DNA of 17,659 bases from CG2-30-40-21 sp043806395 (GTDB taxonomy: Bacteria; UBA9089; CG2-30-40-21), in NCBI GenBank assembly GCA_043806395.1, contig JAZDHC010000033.1:1-17659 (forward strand). Reading direction: 5' to 3'. The stretch's first letter is position 1, and every line of letters begins with the position of its first letter. The notes under the pieces were generated by a model. The model saw only the letters and a program-made list of their open reading frames with translations, was not told the origin of the DNA and made no database searches. A program made the position numbers and the translations under genes. Positions 1 to 7,689 of this stretch are shown here, in pieces.

Positions 1-139
1 AAAAATAACTTGTACAGTCGTGTCACCGATACATCTTGACTGGCTTCGTTGTTCGAAGCAATCATACAGTAGTATGCTCGCTTCTCACGCCTTGCCAGCC
101 AAGCGTCTTGAGTGACTCTTGGTGTACAACTTATTTTTT
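1..139 (-). mobile_element. Partial copy of 157-bp MITE-like element (family B)
   Basis: This stretch is the reverse complement of most of the element at 12224-12380, with scattered substitutions. Both contain the AACTTGTACAGTCGTG end, the core AGTATGCTCGCTTCTCACGC and the GTACAACTTATTTTT end. The outermost ten bases on the left lie outside the window. On the right the GCACGAGTCC end is replaced by unrelated sequence, so this copy is decayed or truncated. No reading frame in it looks protein-coding. It is probably a non-autonomous element whose transposase is elsewhere in the genome. Confidence 0.75.
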
Positions 140-210
140 CTGGGGCCCTTAGACTGTAGTGCATCAGAAACAGAAACACGGGATTATTGATGCAATCCGT
201 CTCAAAAACT

Positions 211-249
211 AACAGCCTATAGCCTATAGCCTACAGCCTAAACAGCCTG
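211..249. repeat. Short AGCCTAT-type direct repeats
   Basis: Five imperfect copies of an AGCCTA-containing unit follow one another (AACAGCCTAT, AGCCTAT, AGCCTAC, AGCCTAAAC, AGCCTGA). The run lies between the family B element and the candidate promoter at 276-304 and is in no plausible gene. It is probably a simple-sequence expansion; no function is visible. Confidence 0.6.
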
Positions 250-275
250 AGCAATTAAACCCCTTAAGAAATTGC

Positions 276-304
276 TTGCTTTTTATCTTTTTTTGTGCTA
301 TAGT
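276..304 (+). promoter_or_regulatory. Candidate sigma70-type promoter upstream of porG remnant
   Basis: TTGCTT (276-281) is followed after 17 bases by TATAGT (299-304). A TG dinucleotide one base before the -10 (TGC-TATAGT) gives the extended -10 form. The -35 is weak, with only TTG matching consensus. The next gene start is the ATG at 352, which has a good GGAGG-type ribosome site (GAGGAGGAAT, 339-348). The call rests on pattern alone. Confidence 0.45.
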
Positions 305-351
305 GTTTTGTGTTTCAGGATGCAATGAAAATTATACGAGGAGGAATAAGG

Positions 352-853
352 ATGGCTGAACTTACTGAAATTCGCCTGGCATGGCCGAGGTGGACAAGGA
401 GCAAAAACAGCTGCCATTTTGCTTGCAGATGCTGCTCTTGGTGAAGGGAAATTTGTACAGGCATTTCCTGAGTATGGACATGAAAGAATGGGTGCCCCGG
501 TTCAATCGTATAATCGATTAAGCGATAAACCTATCACTATCCATTGTGGGGTCAAATCCCCACAGATTGTGGCTGTTCTTGATCCATCACTCATTGGGAC
601 AATAGATGTTACCAATGGATTGCCTGATAATGGTGTATTGATTATCAATACGGCTAAATCTCCCCAGCAAATGAGACAGGAGCTGGGACTTGAAGGGAGA
701 CGGCTGTTTACGATTGATGCCTCAGGAATATCCAAAAAAACATTGGGCAGAGAGATACCAAATACCCCCATGTTAGGGGCATTGGTTAAGGTTGCCGGGT
801 TGATAAAATTTTCAGTTGACATTAAAACAAATAAGTGGTATTATATCAAGTAA
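352..853 (+). pseudogene. porG: 2-oxoacid:ferredoxin oxidoreductase gamma subunit, frameshifted and C-terminally truncated
   Basis: Translation from ATG 352, behind a strong ribosome site, gives MAELTEIR and then leaves frame. Removing one C at 375/376 restores WHGRGGQGAKTAAI and continues into a long reading frame ending at 853. Typical gamma-subunit blocks follow: WHGRGGQG near residues 9-16, FPEYGHERMGAPV near 36-48, and NTPMLGALVKVAGL near the end. This subunit normally works with alpha, beta and delta subunits to oxidise pyruvate or a related 2-oxoacid to acyl-CoA with reduction of ferredoxin; none of those genes is next to it. The repaired protein would have 166 residues. The final 30 or so residues expected for the family are missing, replaced by an unrelated AT-rich tail ending WYYIK. 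Frameshift, lost tail and absent partners together argue for a decaying solitary remnant, though the single extra base alone could be an assembly error. The intact C-terminal frame can be read from 419 (TTG). Confidence 0.8.
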
Positions 854-855
854 TG

Positions 856-905
856 GAGGGTGGGTTTTCTAACCCGCCAAATGGCGGACAGGAATGTCCG
901 CCCTC
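856..905. repeat. Palindromic double-hairpin element (cloverleaf-like)
   Basis: Two adjacent hairpins with 8-bp stems and 4-base loops follow the porG remnant: 859-866 pairs with 871-878 (loop TTCT, one G-T pair) and GGCGGACA 883-890 pairs perfectly with 895-902 (loop GGAA). GAG 856-858 and CTC 903-905 can close both into a three-way junction. There is no T-run, so a simple intrinsic terminator is unlikely. The form resembles dispersed REP-type intergenic repeats, and it could still act on the transcript between the remnant and the pilus operon. Confidence 0.65.
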
Positions 906-939
906 TGTTACCTGAAAACCTTCCACAGGAGACAACGAC

Positions 940-3549
940 ATGACTCAATCAGAGGCAGTGGTTACAAAAATTGATAGTATGGAGCTTAAGATTAAAGGGC
1001 TTATGGAAATAAGTCATTTAGCCACTATATCCACAAACCTTGATGAAATCATAGATTCAATCATGGATATGGTTCTCAGGATTATGCGATGCGATGCCGG
1101 GATATTGATGCTAATCAATGAAACAAGTAACTACCTTGAGACTAAAACAATCAAGGGCAGGGATGCTGTGGCTATCAATGGTGTATCACTCAGAATAGGT
1201 GAAGGGATAGCTGGCAGTGTGGCTGAAACCGGGGAAAGTATCAGTATCCCTGATATTAAGGGGAAGACAATCACTATCCCTGAAAACAATAATGAGGTAG
1301 ATGCCGGGTTATATAATATTCTTTGCGTACCCATGAAGTTTAATAATCGGATAATGGGTATTATTGAGCTTATCAATAAACGAGAGAAACAGCCATTCAG
1401 CCTTGAGGATATAGACATTCTGGAAGCAATTGCATCTCAGATAACCATGCTTATTGAAAACAGCAACCTCTTCAATCTGGCTCAAAAAGAAGCAAAGGCA
1501 CTTAGAACACTGTTTGAGGTAAATGAGGTATTAAACTCAGCCAAGGACATCCAATCCCTGTTAGATTTGACCATAAAGCTGGCTGCCAGATTTATGACAG
1601 CCTCTACCTCTGTCCTGATGATATTAGATAATAAAACTGATGAGCTGATTCTTAATGTATCTGGAGAGGAATTGTCTAAGGAAAGAATAAAGGTTGGTGA
1701 AGGGATTGCCGGGATGGTGGCTAAAAACGGTGAGTCTGTTTTGATTGAGGATGCAGAAACTGATCTACGATTTTCACCAGAGATTGATAATATTACCCAA
1801 TATCTGGCAAACTCCATCTTAGTTGTTCCATTAAAAACAAGGTCTAAGATTATAGGGGTAATGGAGGTTGTCAATAAAACAGATAATACCAGATTTACCC
1901 ATAAGGACAAGGAATTCTTTTGTCTCTTTGCCAATCAGGTTGCCTCAGCCATAGAACATGCCAGAGAGCACATGGTAGATATACCCCTTCCAAAACCAAT
2001 AACAAGCCCTCATGAAAAACTACGCATGGGAGAGATATTGATAAGCTATAACCTGCTTACTACTAATCAACTCCATGAAGCATTGGACTTTCAGTCACAG
2101 AACGGGGGGAAGATTGGAGAAATATTACTCCGTCTGGGTATGGTCACTGAGGATGCAGTTAATTGTGCCCTTAGCACCCAATTGGATATACCCTATGTCT
2201 GGTTGAAGGCTGATATGGTGGATATAGATGCTGTCAAAACACTTCCAAGGGATATGCTGGAGAGGTGTATTATTATCCCTATCATGAAGATAGACAATGA
2301 ACTGACATTAATAATGAACGATCCGCTTGATATGGAGATGATTGAGAATGTACAAAGGATTACTAATTGTAATATAAGGGTTTCTCTTGGTTCTAAGGAA
2401 AATATTCTAAATATTATTCGGGAAATTTTGGGGATAAAAGGGACAGAATCAAAAGAATTAGATGTAAATAGCAAGGGTTTTCTCCGTGAAGTCTCCGGCG
2501 AAACATTCCTTTCCAGTCACCTTGAACAGGCATTAGAGGTTGGGGCTGAAGAGATACACCTTGAGCCAACAGAAAACGGCTTATGGATACGATATAGACA
2601 GTTGGGTATATTAGAGGAAAAGGGAAGGGTTTCGTTAAGCCTTCATCCAGAGGTGGTGTTTAAGGCAAAAATGATTGGTGGGCTTGATATCTTAAAGGAA
2701 GGGGTTGCTCAGGAAAACGAGTTGGTAACCAAGATTGGAGATAGAAATGTGGGGCTAACCATAACCACAATGCCTACTGCCTTTGGTGAATCTATTTTTA
2801 TTAAACTCTTCCCCATAGATATTCAGATTCCTTCTATTGATACCATTGGCTTTGATCCCAATGTTATCCCGGGGCTAAGGGAGATGATGCAAAGGTCAAC
2901 AGGGGTGGTGATTGTTACTGGTCCAGGCCGAAGTGGTAAAACAACCACCACTTATTCCTTGCTCAAAGAGGTGGATGCAAATAAGAGAAAGGTAGCTACT
3001 ATTGAGTCCCATATCTCACCTTATCAAGAGGCTAAGTTTGTCCAGTTAAAAACAAAGGATATATTGTCTACCTTAAAGGTTGCCCTGAAGCAAGAACCAG
3101 ATGTGATTATGCTTGGCGAGGCAGATGAAGAGACCATTGCCTTTGGACTCCGAAGCTCTTTGCATGGTAAATTAATAATATTACAGCAGGAATTCCCTAC
3201 TTGTTTTGATGTGCTTTACCATCTGTTTGAGGTTGCAGGCGGTATTGTTGTTGCCTCAAGCCTTCTTGGAATTATTGCCCAACGAATGCCGCGGGCAGTG
3301 TGCTGGAGGTGCAAGGGGGATGGGTGTGAAGCATGCAACTATTCCGGATATGATGGATATGCCCCTATCTTTGAGGTATTTTTTGTTGATGAGGAGTGGA
3401 GAGAGTTTATCAGGGGAGGGGATATTGACAGGGTGAAAAATCTGGCTACAAAGAGTGGGTTTGTTGACCTCAGGGATGAGGCACTGAAAAAGATTGAGGC
3501 TGGACAGGCAACGGTTGCAGAGATGCTGACCAAGGGGGTGATCCTATGA
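940..3549 (+). CDS. GAF-GAF-MshEN protein with degenerate PilB/GspE-type ATPase domain
   Basis: The product has 869 residues and a good ribosome site (CAGGAG, 8 bases before ATG). Two GAF sensor domains occupy about 20-175 and 190-345. An MshEN domain begins at 361 with two tandem LRMGEIL.../KIGEILL... motifs; this fold binds cyclic di-GMP in several pilus and secretion ATPases. The C-terminal half matches type II secretion/type IV pilus assembly ATPases. Walker A is present (GPGRSGKT, 661-668), as are Walker B with its glutamate (DVIMLGE, 721-727) and a CX2C...CX2C zinc site (C788, C791, C796, C799). Key motor parts are changed: the Asp box IEDP reads IESH (688-691), the His-box histidine aligns with E751, the arginine after Walker B is lost, and the region equivalent to HRLPQDGR no longer has the arginines. 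It may bind nucleotide but is unlikely to be a normal motor. It overlaps pilT by ATGA, so the two are probably co-translated. A regulatory or hetero-oligomeric role with PilT/PilB is inferred. Confidence 0.88.
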   Translation: MTQSEAVVTKIDSMELKIKGLMEISHLATISTNLDEIIDSIMDMVLRIMRCDAGILMLINETSNYLETKTIKGRDAVAINGVSLRIGEGIAGSVAETGESISIPDIKGKTITIPENNNEVDAGLYNILCVPMKFNNRIMGIIELINKREKQPFSLEDIDILEAIASQITMLIENSNLFNLAQKEAKALRTLFEVNEVLNSAKDIQSLLDLTIKLAARFMTASTSVLMILDNKTDELILNVSGEELSKERIKVGEGIAGMVAKNGESVLIEDAETDLRFSPEIDNITQYLANSILVVPLKTRSKIIGVMEVVNKTDNTRFTHKDKEFFCLFANQVASAIEHAREHMVDIPLPKPITSPHEKLRMGEILISYNLLTTNQLHEALDFQSQNGGKIGEILLRLGMVTEDAVNCALSTQLDIPYVWLKADMVDIDAVKTLPRDMLERCIIIPIMKIDNELTLIMNDPLDMEMIENVQRITNCNIRVSLGSKENILNIIREILGIKGTESKELDVNSKGFLREVSGETFLSSHLEQALEVGAEEIHLEPTENGLWIRYRQLGILEEKGRVSLSLHPEVVFKAKMIGGLDILKEGVAQENELVTKIGDRNVGLTITTMPTAFGESIFIKLFPIDIQIPSIDTIGFDPNVIPGLREMMQRSTGVVIVTGPGRSGKTTTTYSLLKEVDANKRKVATIESHISPYQEAKFVQLKTKDILSTLKVALKQEPDVIMLGEADEETIAFGLRSSLHGKLIILQQEFPTCFDVLYHLFEVAGGIVVASSLLGIIAQRMPRAVCWRCKGDGCEACNYSGYDGYAPIFEVFFVDEEWREFIRGGDIDRVKNLATKSGFVDLRDEALKKIEAGQATVAEMLTKGVIL

Positions 3550-4700
3550 TAGATGTATCTGAATTGCTCCTCTTAACCAAAGAAAAAAACGCCTCTGACC
3601 TTCACCTCTCCGCAGGCATACCCCCAACGCTACGAATTCATGGCACATTAGAAAAGGTGAGCACTGAACTATTGAGCAAGGAAGATATGCATACCATGCT
3701 TTATGATGTCCTCAGCGATGAAAACAGGGCAAGGTTTGAAGAAAATAAAGAGCTTGATTTTTCCATTGAATTATCTAATGTGGGGCGATTCAGGGTAAAT
3801 GCCTTTTATCAACGAAGAGGAGAAGGGGCATCATTCAGGCTTATTCCGGAAATTATTAAATCAATTTCTGACCTTGGCCTGCCTCCAATTGTAGAAAAGC
3901 TTGCCCATATAGAAAGGGGTCTGGTGCTGGTAACTGGTCCTACAGGATCTGGTAAAAGTACAACCCTTGCCTCAATGATTGATATTATCAATGTAGAGAG
4001 ATACCAACATATTATTACCATTGAGGACCCTATTGAATTTGTGCATCAGGCAAAGAATTGCTTAGTCAACCAGAGAGAGATTGGTTTTCATACCAAATCA
4101 TTTACCGCTGCCCTTCGCAGTGCGTTAAGAGAGGATCCTGATGTAATATTAGTGGGTGAAATGCGCGACCTTGAGACCATTTCCATGGCTTTAACTGCCG
4201 CTGAAACCGGACATGTTGTCTTTGCCACCCTTCACACCAATTCTGCCCCTCAGACAATCGACCGTATAGTAGATGTATTCCCACCCCATCAACAGTCTCA
4301 GATAAGGACCCAGTTATCTGATTCATTGCAGGGAGTTGTTTCACAAACCCTGATTCCAACCATAGATGGACATGGAAGGGTTTGTGCAGCAGAGGTTATG
4401 GTGGCCTCATCAGCCATTCGCAACCTGATTCGAGAGGGAAAAACCCATCAGATGCCATCCATCATCCAGACCTCAGCCAGAGATGGAATGCAGAGCATGG
4501 ATCAAACCCTGCGAAACCTGGTCATGCAACGCAAAATATCCCCTGATGATGCCTTGAGATTTGCCATTGACAAGAGCGGGTTTGAAAGATCACAGCCAGC
4601 AGGCGTGAGTACAGGTGCTGGTGCTCCCTCCAAATATGGTCAGCCTCAACAAAGACCAGTCGGCGAACCGCCAAGGGGAATGGGGCAGAGGTTTTATTAA
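3546..4700 (+). CDS. pilT: Type IV pilus retraction ATPase PilT
   Basis: The 384-residue product is a canonical PilT, the hexameric cytoplasmic motor that disassembles the pilus and powers twitching. Visible motifs are Walker A GPTGSGKS (131-138), the Asp box IEDPIEF, Walker B DVILVGE (199-205), the His box with H230 in LHTNS, and the PilT-specific AIRNLIREG (290-298) followed by the MPSIIQT segment. It lacks the MshEN domain and the zinc cysteines of PilB, as expected. The C-terminal tail from about residue 350 is rich in Gly, Pro and Gln and probably disordered. The start overlaps the stop of the upstream GAF-ATPase gene (ATGA), which supports one operon. A palindromic MITE begins 10 bp after the stop, between it and pilB. 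Confidence 0.95.
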   Translation: MIDVSELLLLTKEKNASDLHLSAGIPPTLRIHGTLEKVSTELLSKEDMHTMLYDVLSDENRARFEENKELDFSIELSNVGRFRVNAFYQRRGEGASFRLIPEIIKSISDLGLPPIVEKLAHIERGLVLVTGPTGSGKSTTLASMIDIINVERYQHIITIEDPIEFVHQAKNCLVNQREIGFHTKSFTAALRSALREDPDVILVGEMRDLETISMALTAAETGHVVFATLHTNSAPQTIDRIVDVFPPHQQSQIRTQLSDSLQGVVSQTLIPTIDGHGRVCAAEVMVASSAIRNLIREGKTHQMPSIIQTSARDGMQSMDQTLRNLVMQRKISPDDALRFAIDKSGFERSQPAGVSTGAGAPSKYGQPQQRPVGEPPRGMGQRFY

Positions 4701-4710
4701 AGGACTCGTG

Positions 4711-4923
4711 GTAACTACTCAGATAGGAGAATTCACCACGGAGACACAAAGAACACGGAGAAGAATTTATCCGCAGATTACGCAGATTACGCAGATGTTC
4801 TAATAAAAGAAAGGACAACAAACAAACAAATCTTAATCTGCGTAATCTGCGTAATCTGCGGAAAATCTTATCTTTAGTCTGTGATTCTTTTTCTTTCTCT
4901 GTGCCTCTGTGGTGAGTAGTTAC
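4711..4923 (+). mobile_element. 213-bp palindromic MITE-like element, family A, copy 1
   Basis: The element begins GTAACTACTCA and ends with its exact reverse complement. Inside, perfect 26-bp inverted arms made of the CGCAGATTA unit (4771-4796 and 4836-4861) flank a 39-bp spacer. Purine-rich CACGGAGACAC-type sequence on the left is answered by pyrimidine-rich CTGTGCCTCTGTGG on the right. The reverse complement of 12751-12952 aligns along its whole length, so the two copies have opposite orientations. It has no coding capacity. No clear target duplication is seen here (GACTCGTG versus GAGCAACG). It fills almost all of the pilT-pilB gap and could form a long hairpin in the transcript. Confidence 0.85.
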
Positions 4924-4954
4924 GAGCAACGATAATAAAGAGCCGATAATTTTG

Positions 4955-4983
4955 TTGTCAATTATTAAAAGATGTGATATAAT
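4955..4983 (+). promoter_or_regulatory. Sigma70-type promoter for pilB
   Basis: TTGTCA (4955-4960, five of six consensus bases) is separated by 17 bp from a perfect TATAAT (4978-4983), which is preceded by TGA to give an extended -10. Transcription should start near 4990, about 45 nt before the pilB ATG at 5036. The site lies 31 bp downstream of the family A MITE, so pilB can be transcribed independently of pilT. It also rules out a translation start at 4952. Confidence 0.75.
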
Positions 4984-5035
4984 AAAGGTAAATGTTTCAG
5001 GCTCCTTTATCAAATGTCAAGGTGGTGTGCACAAG

Positions 5036-6802
5036 ATGTATTACGAAAGAAAACGACTTGGTGAAATGCTACGGGATGCAGATATAATTACTCCTGAACA
5101 GCTTGAGATTGCTCTGGAAGAAAAAAAGAGATCAAAGGAAAGATTGGGCAAGATTTTAGTTGATTTAGGATTTACCACAGAGGGTATTATTCTTGATTTT
5201 CTTGGCAGCCAGTTAAACATCCCTCATGTAAACCTTGATGAAATAGATGTTCAACAGTTTGATTCCAAGATACGAAAGGATGCATTAGAGGGGCTTATCC
5301 GTAGACACCTTATCCTGCCTATTTCTAAGGAAGGAAAGATTATAACCGTTGCCATGGCTGATCCCTTAGATGTATTTGCCTTGGATGATATGAAAAAGGC
5401 TACAGGGTTTGATATTCAGCCGGTGATTGCTACAGAAGGGATGATTAAGTCAGCCATTGAAAGGGTTTATGGCCGTGCAGAGTCAACACTTGAAGAAATA
5501 TTAAAGGGAATGGATACCGGGCGATTTGATGTTGTGAGGGCAACAGATGAGGTGGCAGTTGACCTGACTGCCAGAGGTGCAGAAAAAGAGGCACCAATAA
5601 TAAAATTAGTTAACCATATCCTTCTTCAAGCAATTAAGATGGGTGCAAGTGATATTCACATTGAGCCCTATCAAAAGGATGTTAGATTAAGATACAGGAT
5701 CGATGGCATCCTTCATGAGCTTGAATCACCACCCAAAAGTGTTCACGGAGCAGTGGTTTCCAGAATAAAGATTTTGGGAACTATGGATATTGCCGAGCAT
5801 AGACTTCCTCAGGATGGAAGGGCAAAGATTATTGTTGAGAACAGAGAGGCAGATCTAAGAATATCAATTATCCCTACGGTAAATGGCGAAAAGGTAGTTA
5901 TTCGGGTACTTGACCCAAAGGGTTTATGCGTAGACATGGCAAAATTAGGGTTTGAAGAAGATGTTTTAAGGCTATATACCAAAATGATTACCTCACCCCA
6001 TGGGATTATCCTGATAACCGGACCCACTGGAAGCGGTAAATCGACTACACTCTACTCTACCCTGCGAATAATTAATTCTACGGATAAAAATATTATTACC
6101 ATGGAGGATCCAGTTGAATATATGATTCGCGGGATAAATCAGGTTCAGGCAAGACCTGATATCGGGCTTGATTTTACCACAGGACTGCGGTCATTTATGC
6201 GTCAGGATCCTGATATTATCTTAGTTGGTGAGATACGGGACAGGGAAACAGCTGAGGTGGCTATTAATGCTGCCCTGACCGGACACCTTGTCTTTGCCAC
6301 ACTTCATACCAATGATACGGCTGGTGCTGTAACCAGATTAGTTAATATGGGTATTGAACCATTCCTCATTACCTCAACGGTTATCTTAGTTGTTGCCCAG
6401 AGACTGATACGAAAGGTTTGTCCCAAATGTGGTGAGGAATATGAGCCATCACCAATTCTCTTAAGTGAATTGGGTATAACCCTAAAGCCTGATGAAAAAA
6501 TAATGTTCAAAAAAGGACAAGGTTGTGGACATTGTACCCGCACAGGGTATCGTGGTCGAATTGGTGCATTCGAGGTAATGCAAATAACAGATGATATCAG
6601 AGACATGATTCTTGCTCGGGAGTCTTCTCATGTGATCAAGGAGGAAGCAACCAATCAGGGTATGATTACCCTTGAAGAGGCAGCCTTAAAAAAGGTATTG
6701 TCCGGGCAGACTACCTCTGAAGAGTTGATTCGAGTTGTTTTTGAAGCAAAAGGGAAGATGGAAATACAACATCATGAAGGAAAAGATGGGAAAGAAAAAT
6801 AA
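5036..6802 (+). CDS. pilB: Type IV pilus assembly ATPase PilB
   Basis: The 588-residue product is a complete PilB/GspE-family extension ATPase, a cytoplasmic hexamer driving pilin polymerisation. An N-terminal MshEN domain (about 4-150) carries KRLGEML and RLGKILV repeats. The ATPase core has RYRIDG and HRLPQDGR arginine motifs, Walker A GPTGSGKS (329-336), the Asp box MEDPVEY, Walker B DIILVGE (393-399), the His box LHTND and a zinc tetracysteine (C462, C465, C497, C500). Start choice: ATG 5036 follows AAGGTGG and lies downstream of the promoter at 4955-4983, whereas the reading frame's extension to 4952 would begin inside that promoter. The inner-membrane platform gene pilC and the pilin genes, often adjacent, are not in the window. 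Confidence 0.95.
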   Translation: MYYERKRLGEMLRDADIITPEQLEIALEEKKRSKERLGKILVDLGFTTEGIILDFLGSQLNIPHVNLDEIDVQQFDSKIRKDALEGLIRRHLILPISKEGKIITVAMADPLDVFALDDMKKATGFDIQPVIATEGMIKSAIERVYGRAESTLEEILKGMDTGRFDVVRATDEVAVDLTARGAEKEAPIIKLVNHILLQAIKMGASDIHIEPYQKDVRLRYRIDGILHELESPPKSVHGAVVSRIKILGTMDIAEHRLPQDGRAKIIVENREADLRISIIPTVNGEKVVIRVLDPKGLCVDMAKLGFEEDVLRLYTKMITSPHGIILITGPTGSGKSTTLYSTLRIINSTDKNIITMEDPVEYMIRGINQVQARPDIGLDFTTGLRSFMRQDPDIILVGEIRDRETAEVAINAALTGHLVFATLHTNDTAGAVTRLVNMGIEPFLITSTVILVVAQRLIRKVCPKCGEEYEPSPILLSELGITLKPDEKIMFKKGQGCGHCTRTGYRGRIGAFEVMQITDDIRDMILARESSHVIKEEATNQGMITLEEAALKKVLSGQTTSEELIRVVFEAKGKMEIQHHEGKDGKEK

Positions 6803-6892
6803 GCATTCATCACAGAGAATGCAGAGAATTTTGTGCCTGACAAGAGATATGTATTTCTATCTTTCAAAATCAAAAAGGAGCCTAAGAAAATA

Positions 6893-7672
6893 ATGAAGGT
6901 TGTAATCTTATGTGGCGGTCTGGGAACTCGATTGCGGGAAGAGACTGAATATCGTCCAAAGCCCTTGGTTAATATTGGAGAGAGACCAATTCTCTGGCAT
7001 ATTATGAAGATGTATGCTCAGCATGGATATAAGGAGTTTGTGCTTGCCCTGGGTTATAAGGGTGAGATGATTAAGGATTATTTTTATCACTATGAAATCA
7101 TGAACAATGATGTTACCATTGAACTTGGACATCCAGAGCGACTTTGTATCCATCAGGCTCATCAAGAAGACGGCTGGAAGATTACCATGGTTAATACAGG
7201 AGAAAAAGCACTTAAGGGGGCAAGACTAAAAAAATTAGAAAAATATATAAACGAGGATGAGTTTATGCTGACATATGGTGATGGTGTAGCTAATGTAGAT
7301 ATTCCCTCATTAGTGTCCCTTCATCACAGCCATGGGAAGTTAGTTACTCTTACAGGGGTTAACTCTGTTTCCCATTTTGGTGAATTAAAGATTAAAAATA
7401 ATCAGATAGAAAGATTTCACGAAAAACCAAAGACTAATCTGAGATTTATTAATGGAGGATTCTTTGTTTTTAATAGAAAGATATTTGATCGTCTTTCTGT
7501 GGAAGATGATTGTGATTTAGAGGTTGGACCATTAGAGCAGATAGCAAACGAAGGGGAACTTATGGTGCATAAACATGCAGGATTTTGGTATTGCATGGAT
7601 ACCCTGAGAGATGTAGAATATTTGAATAAATTGTGGAGTGAGAATAAGGCATCATGGAAAATTTGGGAGTAA
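6893..7672 (+). CDS. rfbF: Glucose-1-phosphate cytidylyltransferase
   Basis: The 259-residue product catalyses CTP + glucose 1-phosphate to CDP-glucose + PPi, the first step of the CDP-3,6-dideoxyhexose route used for O-antigen and other surface sugars. The N-terminal nucleotidyltransferase signature GGLGTRLREET begins at residue 8 and is followed by RPKPLV (21-26). A YGDGVANVD segment holds the likely metal-binding D130. The C-terminal HAGFWYCMDTLRD segment is typical of the family. Length matches known RfbF proteins of about 257 residues. ATG 6893 is preferred because MKVVILCGG is the family N-terminus and AAGGAG lies at 6875-6880. The open frame extends to a GTG at 6833 but adds atypical residues. 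It follows pilB by 90 bp and its end is close to rfbG. Confidence 0.93.
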   Translation: MKVVILCGGLGTRLREETEYRPKPLVNIGERPILWHIMKMYAQHGYKEFVLALGYKGEMIKDYFYHYEIMNNDVTIELGHPERLCIHQAHQEDGWKITMVNTGEKALKGARLKKLEKYINEDEFMLTYGDGVANVDIPSLVSLHHSHGKLVTLTGVNSVSHFGELKIKNNQIERFHEKPKTNLRFINGGFFVFNRKIFDRLSVEDDCDLEVGPLEQIANEGELMVHKHAGFWYCMDTLRDVEYLNKLWSENKASWKIWE

Positions 7673-7689
7673 ATGTAAAAAAACTATTT

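Noticed and set aside
4702..4710. GGACTCGTG next to the family A element, matching the family B terminus
   Set aside because: Only nine bases match, none of the rest of family B is present, and a chance match in a window of this size is not unlikely.
4771..4861. CRISPR-like look of repeated CGCAGATTA units
   Set aside because: Units are contiguous within the inverted arms, with no unique spacers and no cas genes; they belong to the palindromic element.
4522..5013. Reverse-strand and forward frames across the pilT-pilB gap, with Arg/Leu-rich repeats
   Set aside because: The repeated residues come from translating the CGCAGATTA arms of the MITE; there is no gene signal.
4952..5035. Upstream extension of the pilB reading frame to a start at 4952
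   Set aside because: It would begin inside the TTGTCA/TATAAT promoter, has no ribosome site, and adds 28 residues not typical of PilB; ATG 5036 has both ribosome site and family N-terminus.
6803..6892. Possible repeat remnant (CACAGAGAATGCAGAGAATT) and small GCATTC/GAATGC hairpin between pilB and rfbF
   Set aside because: It only loosely resembles the purine-rich part of family A and is too short to call.
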